DNA of 64,000 nt from Amycolatopsis iheyensis (GTDB taxonomy: Bacteria; Actinomycetota; Actinomycetes; Mycobacteriales; Pseudonocardiaceae), in contig NZ_JAMXQV010000023.1 in assembly GCF_024703995.1 (NCBI RefSeq), forward strand, positions 62,001-126,000, given 5' to 3'. This document shows, in pieces, positions 58,077 to 64,000 of the stretch (position 1 is its first letter; each line of letters opens with the position of its first letter). The position numbers and the translations under genes were made by a program. The notes beneath the pieces were generated by a model. That model had not been told where the DNA came from and did not search any database. It saw only the letters and a program-made list of their open reading frames with translations.

Positions 58077-58610
58077 ATGCATCAGCCCGGGCCCCTCGCG
58101 CGTCCATGGAGCGTGGGTTTCGAAGACTTCGTGGCGGAGCGGCTGGACGGGCTGCTGCGTTATGCCACCGTCCTGACGAACGACCCGCACCTGGCGCAGG
58201 ACATCGTCCAGGACGTGCTGCTGCGCGCCCAGCAGCGGTGGGCCACGATCGCCGCGCCGCCGACCTACGTGCGGCGGATGGTCACCAACGAGTACCTGTC
58301 GTGGCGGCGGCGGGCGGTCCGCCGGATGGTGCCGAGCAGCCACGACGTCCTCGACGCGCTCGGTCCGCCCGAAGCCGACCCGGCCACCGCCTACGACGAG
58401 CGGGACGCCATGCTCGGCCTGCTGGAGACCCTGCCCCGCAAGCAACGCGCGGCGGTCGTGCTCCGCTACTACGAGAGCTACTCCGACGAGGAGATCGCCG
58501 CCGTCCTGCGCTGCGGCGTCTCCACCGTGCGCAGCCAGATCTCCCGCGCCCTCGCCACGCTGCGGACCGTCCCGCGTGCCGACGTCCTCACCACCGGAGA
58601 CCACGGATGA
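58077..58610 (+). CDS. SigE-like ECF sigma-70 factor
   Basis: 177 residues from ATG 58077; GTG 58113 (VGFEDFVAERL) is the start seen in many homologues. Region 2 is YATVLTNDPHLAQDIVQDVL with YVRRMVTNEYLSWRRR. Region 4 is LPRKQRAAVVLRYYESYSDEEIA followed by GVSTVRSQISRALATLR. Its stop overlaps the next start (ATGA). The downstream membrane protein is the likely anti-sigma partner or regulated membrane component. An A7 run (58059-58065) precedes the start. Confidence 0.9.
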   Translation: MHQPGPLARPWSVGFEDFVAERLDGLLRYATVLTNDPHLAQDIVQDVLLRAQQRWATIAAPPTYVRRMVTNEYLSWRRRAVRRMVPSSHDVLDALGPPEADPATAYDERDAMLGLLETLPRKQRAAVVLRYYESYSDEEIAAVLRCGVSTVRSQISRALATLRTVPRADVLTTGDHG

Positions 58611-59569
58611 CCCGCAGCGAGCACGAGACCGAGACGCTGATCCGGGAGAGCCTCGACCGCCTCGCCGCCCGCGCCCCCGACGGCCGGGCGGTCCGCGAAG
58701 CGCTCGCGAGGCGCGAACGCCGCCCGGCGGGCCGGCTCGCGCTGGTCGCCGCGGCGGTGGTCGTGCTGGTCGCCGGGGTCTTCGTCGGCACCCAGGTGGT
58801 CACCTCGACCGACCTGGAACCCGCCGCCGGGCGCCCGGTGCTCGGCTACAGCCCGGACTGGCTGCCGGACGGCTTCACCGAGCAGTACCGCGAAGGCGGC
58901 CCCGGCACGACACCGCAGGTCCGGCGGTGGTTCGCCGGGCCGGCCGCGATCACGCTCTCGGCGTACTCCACCGACGACCCCGAGTGGTCGCGGACGGCGC
59001 TGCGGATCGCGTCGGTCAAGGACCAGGTTGTGGTGCACGGCCGCGTCGCGATGGTCACCGGCGACACCGGCGGGGCGGCCTTGCTCACCTGGCTCTTCGA
59101 CGCCGGCCACGTGCTGACCGCCCAGGTCGACGGCGTGCCCGACGCCCGCGCCGTCGCCCAGCGGGTCGCCGAGAACGTCACCGCCGAACCGGTCGGCGTC
59201 CACGGCGAGCTGCGTTTCGGCCCGCTCCCGGCCGGGCTGGCCGAACGCTCGGCCGCGGTGCAGGGCACCCGCCCGGACGACGCGAGCACCGAGCTGACCG
59301 CGACCGGCCCGGCGGGCCCGGTCCGGGCCGTGGCGAGCACGGGTTCGCCCGGCGTGAACGGCGCCGCGCCTATCACCGTGCGCGGCGGCCAAGGGTTCTT
59401 CGTGGCGGCGAAGAACGGCGAGGCGGCGATGGTCGCGGTCAAGCTGCCGTCCGGGCGGTGGCTGACGGTGTCGGGCGCGCGCCCGGAGACCGAGCTGGTC
59501 GCCGTCGCGGACGGCGTCCGGCTCGACCCCGCCCCGGACTACCGGTGGCTCGGCCGGGCTACCAGCTGA
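58607..59569 (+). CDS. Membrane-anchored partner of the sigma factor
   Basis: 320 residues from ATG 58607. A cytoplasmic N-terminus (about 1-40, Arg/Glu-rich, no zinc H-x3-C-x2-C motif) leads to one helix (about 42-62, LALVAAAVVVLVAGVFVG) and an extracellular beta-rich domain of 250 residues. Its coupling to the sigma gene suggests an anti-sigma or sensor role, as in the SigE-like operons of Streptomyces. The family is not recognised. Its 3' end overlaps a convergent gene by 11 bp. Confidence 0.72.
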   Translation: MTRSEHETETLIRESLDRLAARAPDGRAVREALARRERRPAGRLALVAAAVVVLVAGVFVGTQVVTSTDLEPAAGRPVLGYSPDWLPDGFTEQYREGGPGTTPQVRRWFAGPAAITLSAYSTDDPEWSRTALRIASVKDQVVVHGRVAMVTGDTGGAALLTWLFDAGHVLTAQVDGVPDARAVAQRVAENVTAEPVGVHGELRFGPLPAGLAERSAAVQGTRPDDASTELTATGPAGPVRAVASTGSPGVNGAAPITVRGGQGFFVAAKNGEAAMVAVKLPSGRWLTVSGARPETELVAVADGVRLDPAPDYRWLGRATS

Positions 59570-60506
59570 CCATCGGGAACCAGATGATCCCGAGCCGGCC
59601 GAGCACTCGGATGTCCCAGTACAGCACCGTGAACGTGCCGCCGACGAGCAGTGCCGCCCCGGTGACCGTGGCGACGCGGGCGGGCTTCGCGGCCAGCCAA
59701 CGCTGGACGCGCCCGCCGGTGGCGTGCGTCAGGAGCAGGAACAGCACCGCCATGACGACGATGTTGCCGAGCGACTGCAGGGCGAACGCGGCCGCACCGT
59801 AGACGACGTTGTGCTGCTCGGCGGCGCTGCGGAACATGACGCGGAACAACGGGTACGGCCGGCCGATGAGGAAGCCGCCGATGAGCGCGCCCATCAGGAC
59901 CAGCGGCGCGACCGGGTGGCGGGCGACGAACCCGGCGAACGGGTTGGGCACGATGCCGAGCGCGATCAGGCCCATGACCAGGAACACGATGCCGACGACG
60001 CCGAAGGCGACCATGGACTGGATGCTGCGCGGGGTGAGGCCGCTGCCGGTCGCGGTGGAGAACTGCGGCATCCGCGTGCCGACGAGCGCGACGACCACGC
60101 CGTAACCGATCGACACGGTGAGCATGCCGGCGGCGATCCAGCCGAGCGGCTTGAGCGTGGTGGCGAAGCGCCGCTTCTCGTTCGCCTGGCCGCTGACCAG
60201 CGGGGCGACCGCGCCGAAGGCGGCGATGTTGCAGGCGGTGAACGAGCCCGCGAGCCCGGAGACGAAGGCGAACAACGTCCCGGCGAGGACCCCGCTGATC
60301 GGGGTCGCTTTCGCGTCGTGGCCGAGGATTCCGTTCGCGACGCTGTCGCCGATCACCGAGTCGACGAACGGCGCCGACCACAGCGCGGTGAGCGCGAAGC
60401 CCGCCAGGATCGCGACGAGCGCGACCACGGTGCGCCGCGCGGGGTAGGGCCCCGCGCCGAAGAAACGCGCTTGCGGGTGAACCGGTACTGCCTGCGTGAC
60501 GGCCAT
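59559..60506 (-). CDS. Polytopic membrane protein, weakly CcdA/DsbD-like
   Basis: 315 residues from ATG 60506 with Shine-Dalgarno GGAGGG. About eight helices. The segment FVSGLAGSFTACNIAAFGAVAPL has one Cys near a helix break, vaguely like the Pro-Cys of CcdA proteins, but the second conserved Cys is missing. The protein ends LGRLGIIWFPMVSW. I cannot name the family firmly; a transporter or thiol relay are alternatives. It runs convergently into the sigma-associated gene. Confidence 0.55.
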   Translation of the reverse strand: MAVTQAVPVHPQARFFGAGPYPARRTVVALVAILAGFALTALWSAPFVDSVIGDSVANGILGHDAKATPISGVLAGTLFAFVSGLAGSFTACNIAAFGAVAPLVSGQANEKRRFATTLKPLGWIAAGMLTVSIGYGVVVALVGTRMPQFSTATGSGLTPRSIQSMVAFGVVGIVFLVMGLIALGIVPNPFAGFVARHPVAPLVLMGALIGGFLIGRPYPLFRVMFRSAAEQHNVVYGAAAFALQSLGNIVVMAVLFLLLTHATGGRVQRWLAAKPARVATVTGAALLVGGTFTVLYWDIRVLGRLGIIWFPMVSW

Positions 60507-60614
60507 CGACCTGCCCTCCGGTGCATGGGTGGAGCCCAACCCGAAAATCGTCGCAAACCAAGAGGTTGACGCGCTTCTGCCGACGTGCGGGATCCGGTTC
60601 CGCCGGCTGCCCCC

Positions 60615-60644
60615 TTGACGGCCGCTTCTCATCGCGCGCAGAAT
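60615..60644 (+). promoter_or_regulatory. Candidate leaderless promoter of the ABC transporter operon
   Basis: TTGACG (60615-60620) is followed after 18 bp by CAGAAT (60639-60644). The start would fall at 60651-60652, the ATG of the ATPase gene, so the mRNA would be leaderless. No Shine-Dalgarno is visible. The rest of the 60507-60614 gap shows no gene. Confidence 0.4.
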
Positions 60645-60651
60645 TAAACAC

Positions 60652-61365
60652 ATGACTAATTCTGCGCTGGCGGTCACCGGCCTGCGGGTCCGGCGCGGTG
60701 GCCGGGTGGTCGTGCGCGACGTGAGCTTCGAGGTGCCCCGCGGCGCCGTCACCGGGCTGCTCGGCCCGAGTGGCTGCGGCAAGACGACGTTGCTGCGCAC
60801 GGTCGTCGGCGTGCAGATCGTCGAAGGCGGCACGGTCACCGTGCTCGGGCTGCCGGCCGGCAGCCCGCCACTGCGGCGGCGGATCGGCTACGCCACGCAG
60901 AACCCGGCGATCTACGCGGACCTGACCGTCCGGGAGGCCCTGCGGTACTTCGCCGCGGTGCTGCGCGCCCCGGCGTCCGATGTGGACCGGGTGATCGCCG
61001 AAGTCGGCCTGGCCGACCACGCCGGCAAGCTCGTCGGCTCGCTGTCCGGTGGGCAGCACAACCGGGCGAACCTCGCCGTCGCGCTGCTGGGGAAGCCGGA
61101 GCTGCTGGTGCTCGACGAGCCGACCGTCGGGCTCGACCCGGTGCTGCGCGACGAGCTGTGGGCGTTGTTCCGCCGGCTCGCCGACGCGGGCGCGACGCTG
61201 CTGGTCTCCAGCCACGTCATGGACGAGGCGGCGCGCTGCGACCGCCTCCTGCTGATGCGCGAAGGCGTCCTGCTGGCCGACGACGCGCCCTTGGCCCTGC
61301 GCGAGCGCACCGGCGCCGCGGACCTCGAAGGGGCCTTCCTGCACCTGGTGAGGACCGCATCGTGA
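60652..61365 (+). CDS. ABC transporter ATP-binding protein
   Basis: 237 residues. Walker A GPSGCGKT (about 39-46), Q-loop YATQNPAIYADLT, signature LSGGQHNR, Walker B LLVLDEPTVGLDP and switch His in VSSHVMDEA. The signature keeps LSGGQ but has H-N-R after it. It resembles DrrA/NodI-type exporters, one-domain ATPases paired with ABC-2 permeases. The next gene overlaps its stop (GTGA) and encodes the permease, so the complex is likely a 2+2 exporter for a drug or lipid. Confidence 0.92.
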   Translation: MTNSALAVTGLRVRRGGRVVVRDVSFEVPRGAVTGLLGPSGCGKTTLLRTVVGVQIVEGGTVTVLGLPAGSPPLRRRIGYATQNPAIYADLTVREALRYFAAVLRAPASDVDRVIAEVGLADHAGKLVGSLSGGQHNRANLAVALLGKPELLVLDEPTVGLDPVLRDELWALFRRLADAGATLLVSSHVMDEAARCDRLLLMREGVLLADDAPLALRERTGAADLEGAFLHLVRTAS

Positions 61366-62096
61366 ACCCGGCACTGACGCTCGCCACCACGCGGCGCATC
61401 CTGACGCAGCTGCGGCACGACCCGCGCACCGTCGTGATGCTGGTCCTGGTGCCGACGCTGCTGATGATCCTGCTGCGGTACGTCTTCAACTCGACGCTGG
61501 TGTTCAGCCACATCGCGCCCGCGCTGCTCGGCGTGTTCCCGTTCCTGATCATGTTCCTGATCGCGTCGATCACGACGTTGCGGGAGCGCACCACGGCGAC
61601 CCTCGAACGGCTGATGACGCTCCCGATCGGCCGGCTCGACCTGCTCTTCGGCTACGCGCTGGCGTTCGGCGCGATCGCCGTCGTGCAGGTCGCGCTGGCG
61701 GCGGGGGTGTCGCTGTGGTGGCTCGGGCTCGACCTCGCCGGTTCGGTCGGCATGCTGCTGGTGATCGCGGTGCTGGACGCGCTGCTGGGCATGGCGCTCG
61801 GGCTGTTCGTCAGCGCGTTCGCGCGCACCGAGTTCCAGGCCATCCAGTTCATGCCGGTGTTCGTGCTACCGCAGATCCTGCTGTGCGGGCTGTTCGTGCC
61901 GCGTGACGACATGGGCTGGCTGCTGCGGTGGCTGTCGGACGTGATGCCGCTGTCGTACGCGGTCGAGGCGCTGACCCGCGTGACGGCGTCGTCGACGGTG
62001 GACGCGGTGATCCTGCGCAACCTCGTGGTGGTGGCGTGCTGCGCGCTGCTGGCGCTGGTGCTCGGCGCGGCGACGCTGCGGCGGCGGACGCCCTGA
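61362..62096 (+). CDS. ABC-2 type transporter permease
   Basis: 244 residues from GTG 61362. Six helices, with VFPFLIMFLIASITTLRER, then LERLMTLPIGRLDLLFGYAL (the conserved coupling segment) and FMPVFVLPQILLCGLF with VPRDDM, typical of DrrB/NodJ-type permeases. It is the only partner of the ATPase encoded upstream, which overlaps it. A short gap leads to an unrelated PPOX gene. Confidence 0.9.
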   Translation: MNPALTLATTRRILTQLRHDPRTVVMLVLVPTLLMILLRYVFNSTLVFSHIAPALLGVFPFLIMFLIASITTLRERTTATLERLMTLPIGRLDLLFGYALAFGAIAVVQVALAAGVSLWWLGLDLAGSVGMLLVIAVLDALLGMALGLFVSAFARTEFQAIQFMPVFVLPQILLCGLFVPRDDMGWLLRWLSDVMPLSYAVEALTRVTASSTVDAVILRNLVVVACCALLALVLGAATLRRRTP

Positions 62097-62109
62097 CTAC
62101 CGTGGGGCC

Positions 62110-62496
62110 ATGGCATCCGAAACGGACCGGCTCGCGGCCGAGCGCTACGTCGTCCTGACCACGTTCCGCCGAGACGGGCGTGCGGTGCCGACCCCGATCT
62201 GGGTGGCCGGCGATGGCGGCGAGCTCGTGCTGTGGTCGGAGCGGAAGGCGGGCAAGGTCAAGCGCATCCGCAACAGCGGCCGCGTCGAGGTCCAGGCGTG
62301 CGACCTGCGTGGGCAGAAAACGCACGGCGCGGTGGTCGGCGGCCAGGCGAGGCTGCTGGACCTGGCCGAGACCGAGCGCGTGCGGAAGGCGATCGCACGC
62401 AAGTACGGCATCGTCGGGCGCGTGACGATGTTCTTCTCGAAGCTGCGCGGCCCGGCCGACCGCACGGTGGGGATCGCGGTCAAGCTGGACGACTGA
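62110..62496 (+). CDS. PPOX-class F420-dependent oxidoreductase
   Basis: 128 residues of split beta-barrel. YVVLTTFRRDGRAVPTPIWV, VLWSERKAGKVKRIRNSGRV and RGQKTHGAVVGGQARLL follow the PPOX/DDN-like F420 family. These proteins reduce diverse substrates with F420H2 or simply bind it. It follows the ABC genes by 13 bp but has no obvious link to export. Its last 17 bp overlap a convergent acetyltransferase gene. Confidence 0.85.
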   Translation: MASETDRLAAERYVVLTTFRRDGRAVPTPIWVAGDGGELVLWSERKAGKVKRIRNSGRVEVQACDLRGQKTHGAVVGGQARLLDLAETERVRKAIARKYGIVGRVTMFFSKLRGPADRTVGIAVKLDD

Positions 62497-62956
62497 AGGC
62501 CCGGAAGCCGCGCCGGAGGTAGTTCGGCAGCGCGTTCGGGTGATCGAGCGTCGAGGTGTGCAGCCAGACGCGCCGGGTCCCGGGCACGGCCCACGCGTCG
62601 GCGACGACGAGGGTGAGCGCGTACCCGCCGAGTCCTTTCCCGACGAACTCGGGCAACAGGCCGAAGGTGGTGATCTCGACGCTGTTGCCGGGCTGCGCCT
62701 CGAAGTCCGCGGCGCCGGCGACCTCGCCGCGGTATTCGACGAGCCGGTACCGGCGTTCCGGTTCGGCGAGCCAGGTTTCCCAGGCGTCGTCCGTGCGGGC
62801 GGCGCTCGGCCAGGCGTAGGGCGTCCCGATCCGCACGTGCAGGTCTTGGATGTCCGGCCCCGGCTCGGTGGCCTCGAGGCTGACGCCGTCGACGACGGGC
62901 GCGGGGTTGAACTGCCCGACGGTGGTCATCTCGAGCTGGGTGACGATCTCCTCCAC
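62480..62956 (-). CDS. GNAT-family N-acetyltransferase
   Basis: 158 residues from GTG 62956; a TTG at 62965 or ATG at 62929 is possible. The acetyl-CoA-binding motif appears as LLPEFVGKGLGGYALTLV, and the preceding strand as GDNSVEIT-like EAQPGNSVEITTFG. The C-terminal LPNYLRRGFRAF is the usual N-Y-x-R-x-G-F ending. Substrate unknown. It overlaps the PPOX gene tail to tail. Confidence 0.83.
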   Translation of the reverse strand: MEEIVTQLEMTTVGQFNPAPVVDGVSLEATEPGPDIQDLHVRIGTPYAWPSAARTDDAWETWLAEPERRYRLVEYRGEVAGAADFEAQPGNSVEITTFGLLPEFVGKGLGGYALTLVVADAWAVPGTRRVWLHTSTLDHPNALPNYLRRGFRAFSRPA

Positions 62957-63005
62957 CCGCGGCAACCTAGGGGAAGCGGGCGGTCGCTGTCAGCCGCTTT
63001 TCGGC

Positions 63006-63347
63006 CTACGCGGCGGCGCGCAACACGGCGGCGAGCGCGGCGGAGTCGTGGTCGGGCCCGCAGCCGTCGACGAGCACCAGGTCACCCGGGATGTGGTCGG
63101 CCCGCATCCGCAGGATTTCCCGGTAGGCGGCCGAGTCGTACCACTCGCGCGCGGCGTCCAGGCTGGGGAACTCGATGACGACGAGCGTGCCGGGCCACTC
63201 CCCTTCCATGACCTCGACGGGCGAGCCGTGCACGACGAACTTGCCGCCGTACGGGTCGAGCGTCGCCTGGATGCGTTCCAGGTACCGGAAGACTTCCTCG
63301 TGGAGCGTGTCGGCGGGACGCAGGTGGGCGAGTCCGTAGGCGGTCAT
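63006..63347 (-). CDS. DUF1330 protein
   Basis: 113 residues of alpha/beta-barrel fold (dimeric ferredoxin-like). Typical blocks are FRYLERIQATLDPYGGKFVV, GSPVEVMEGEWPGTLVVIEF and AREWYDSAAYREILRMR. These small proteins are widespread, with unknown activity. ATG 63347 follows AAAGGA. It stands apart from its neighbours. Confidence 0.88.
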   Translation of the reverse strand: MTAYGLAHLRPADTLHEEVFRYLERIQATLDPYGGKFVVHGSPVEVMEGEWPGTLVVIEFPSLDAAREWYDSAAYREILRMRADHIPGDLVLVDGCGPDHDSAALAAVLRAAA

Positions 63348-63425
63348 CGGGGTTCCTTTCGCTGCTGGTGAAAGGAATGCTGCCTTGAGGGGTGCTCGGC
63401 GTCGATTACGCGGGAGGTAATGCTC

Positions 63426-64000
63426 TCACGTAGTTTTGCGGACCGCGCCGGTGAACCCGGCGATGAACAGCGTGGCGAACGCCCACGCGAAGACCTTCAG
63501 CACCCAGCCGGCGATCGTCAACGCCGTGCCGATCGCGCTCTCGGTCGGCTCACACCTCGCCCTGGCTGAGGAGGTGGTCAACGGCGTGCCGACGTCCAAG
63601 CCGACCGCGACCCGGTCGATCACGGCGCACTGCTCGATCGGCGCTGTCGGCACGCTGCGCACCTTCGCCAAGCCACCGAGACCACCGAGGACTGCTGCGG
63701 CGACCACCGCGACCAGCAGCGTCGCGAAGAGGGCGACGAGGGCGCGCCACGGCTGGTACCCGTAGCCGAGCACCGCTCCGGTCAGCTTCACCCAGGCACG
63801 CTCGGACGTACTGGTCAGCGCGTTCTTGGCGAGCTGGTCGCGGCGCTGGGCCATCAACGCCTTGCGCACCCCGCCGTCGTTGCCCGCGGTCTTTTCGGCC
63901 GCCGCCAAGTGCTGGTAGGCCTGGGCCGAGTAGTGCGGAGTCCCGGTGCTCAGCAAGGCCAGCCATTCGGCGCTCGTCACGCCCTGCGGCAGGCCGGCGA
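63426..64000 (-). CDS. Membrane-associated protein, C-terminal part (5' end outside window)
   Basis: The frame runs from the right edge to 63426 without a stop upstream, so the gene continues beyond the window; the GTG at 63980 is unlikely to be the real start. The visible part has SAQAYQHLAAAEKTAGNDGG and ALMAQRRDQLAKNA, then VLGYGYQPWRALVALFATLL with two membrane helices. This matches the C-terminus of the actinobacterial proteins annotated as membrane-associated oxidoreductases with an N-terminal beta-helix. The N-terminal domain cannot be checked here. Confidence 0.7.
   Translation of the reverse strand, partial: AGLPQGVTSAEWLALLSTGTPHYSAQAYQHLAAAEKTAGNDGGVRKALMAQRRDQLAKNALTSTSERAWVKLTGAVLGYGYQPWRALVALFATLLVAVVAAAVLGGLGGLAKVRSVPTAPIEQCAVIDRVAVGLDVGTPLTTSSARARCEPTESAIGTALTIAGWVLKVFAWAFATLFIAGFTGAVRKTT

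Noticed and set aside
1..64000. tRNA, rRNA, CRISPR arrays, transposases or prophage genes
   Set aside because: No cloverleaf-like stretch, regularly spaced direct repeat array, or transposase/integrase motif was recognised.

Overview
This is about 64 kb of very GC-rich actinomycete chromosome. GTG starts, stop/start overlaps (ATGA, GTGA), F420-type oxidoreductases, a type VII-associated gene set, a class II DAHP synthase and a PknL-type kinase all point to a Pseudonocardiaceae-like organism, Amycolatopsis or a close relative. That placement rests on protein character and gene order, not on a marker gene. I found no rRNA, tRNA, CRISPR array, insertion sequence or prophage.

Layout. (1) 1-6.1 kb: end of a DUF885 gene, metF, a MerB-like lyase gene, then a tight carotenoid operon crtE-crtI-crtB ending in an F420-type oxidoreductase gene. 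(2) 6.1-18.3 kb: MmpS-like, CGNR and MFS genes, then an Rv2175c-like DNA-binding protein divergent from a PASTA Ser/Thr kinase that runs into NfeD and flotillin genes, a wax-ester synthase/DGAT gene, a regulator/SDR pair and class II DAHP synthase. From memory, metF, idsA, Rv2175c, pknL and aroG occur in the same order in Mycobacterium tuberculosis (Rv2172c-Rv2178c), so this is an old framework with insertions. (3) 18.5-24.6 kb: a small secreted protein, two secreted peptidases and a 1068-residue STAND ATPase with an N-terminal RHIM-like motif. (4) 24.7-31.9 kb: gltBD with a long leader, and an SDR gene under a perfect KstR-type box. (5) 32-34.4 kb: a type VII-associated gene triad. (6) 34.4-44.0 kb: lgt, a catabolic block resembling a split FluG (M20 amidohydrolase, amidohydrolase, APC permease, glutamine synthetase-like), a PGRP amidase, Uma2, a PrsW protease with a membrane partner, and a MerR gene. 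(7) 44.1-55.2 kb, mostly minus strand: trpE, a Trp-associated membrane protein gene, trpC, trpB and trpA, then hisI and hisF. Paralogous membrane proteins and regulators lie between the trp and his parts. (8) 55.2-64 kb: TetR, a WXG-like/DUF3558 lipoprotein pair, beta-propeller phytase, a sigma/anti-sigma-like pair, an ABC exporter and small enzymes, ending in a truncated membrane protein.

How the genes work together. DAHP synthase feeds the shikimate pathway that supplies the trp genes. The carotenoid operon makes GGPP, phytoene and a desaturated carotene; no cyclase or hydroxylase gene is present. The most unusual loci are the STAND protein, the type VII-associated triad, the kinase-NfeD-flotillin operon, the FluG-like block, an 18-codon ORF coupled to trpC, and a Cys-rich coding remnant lying in frame after a stop.
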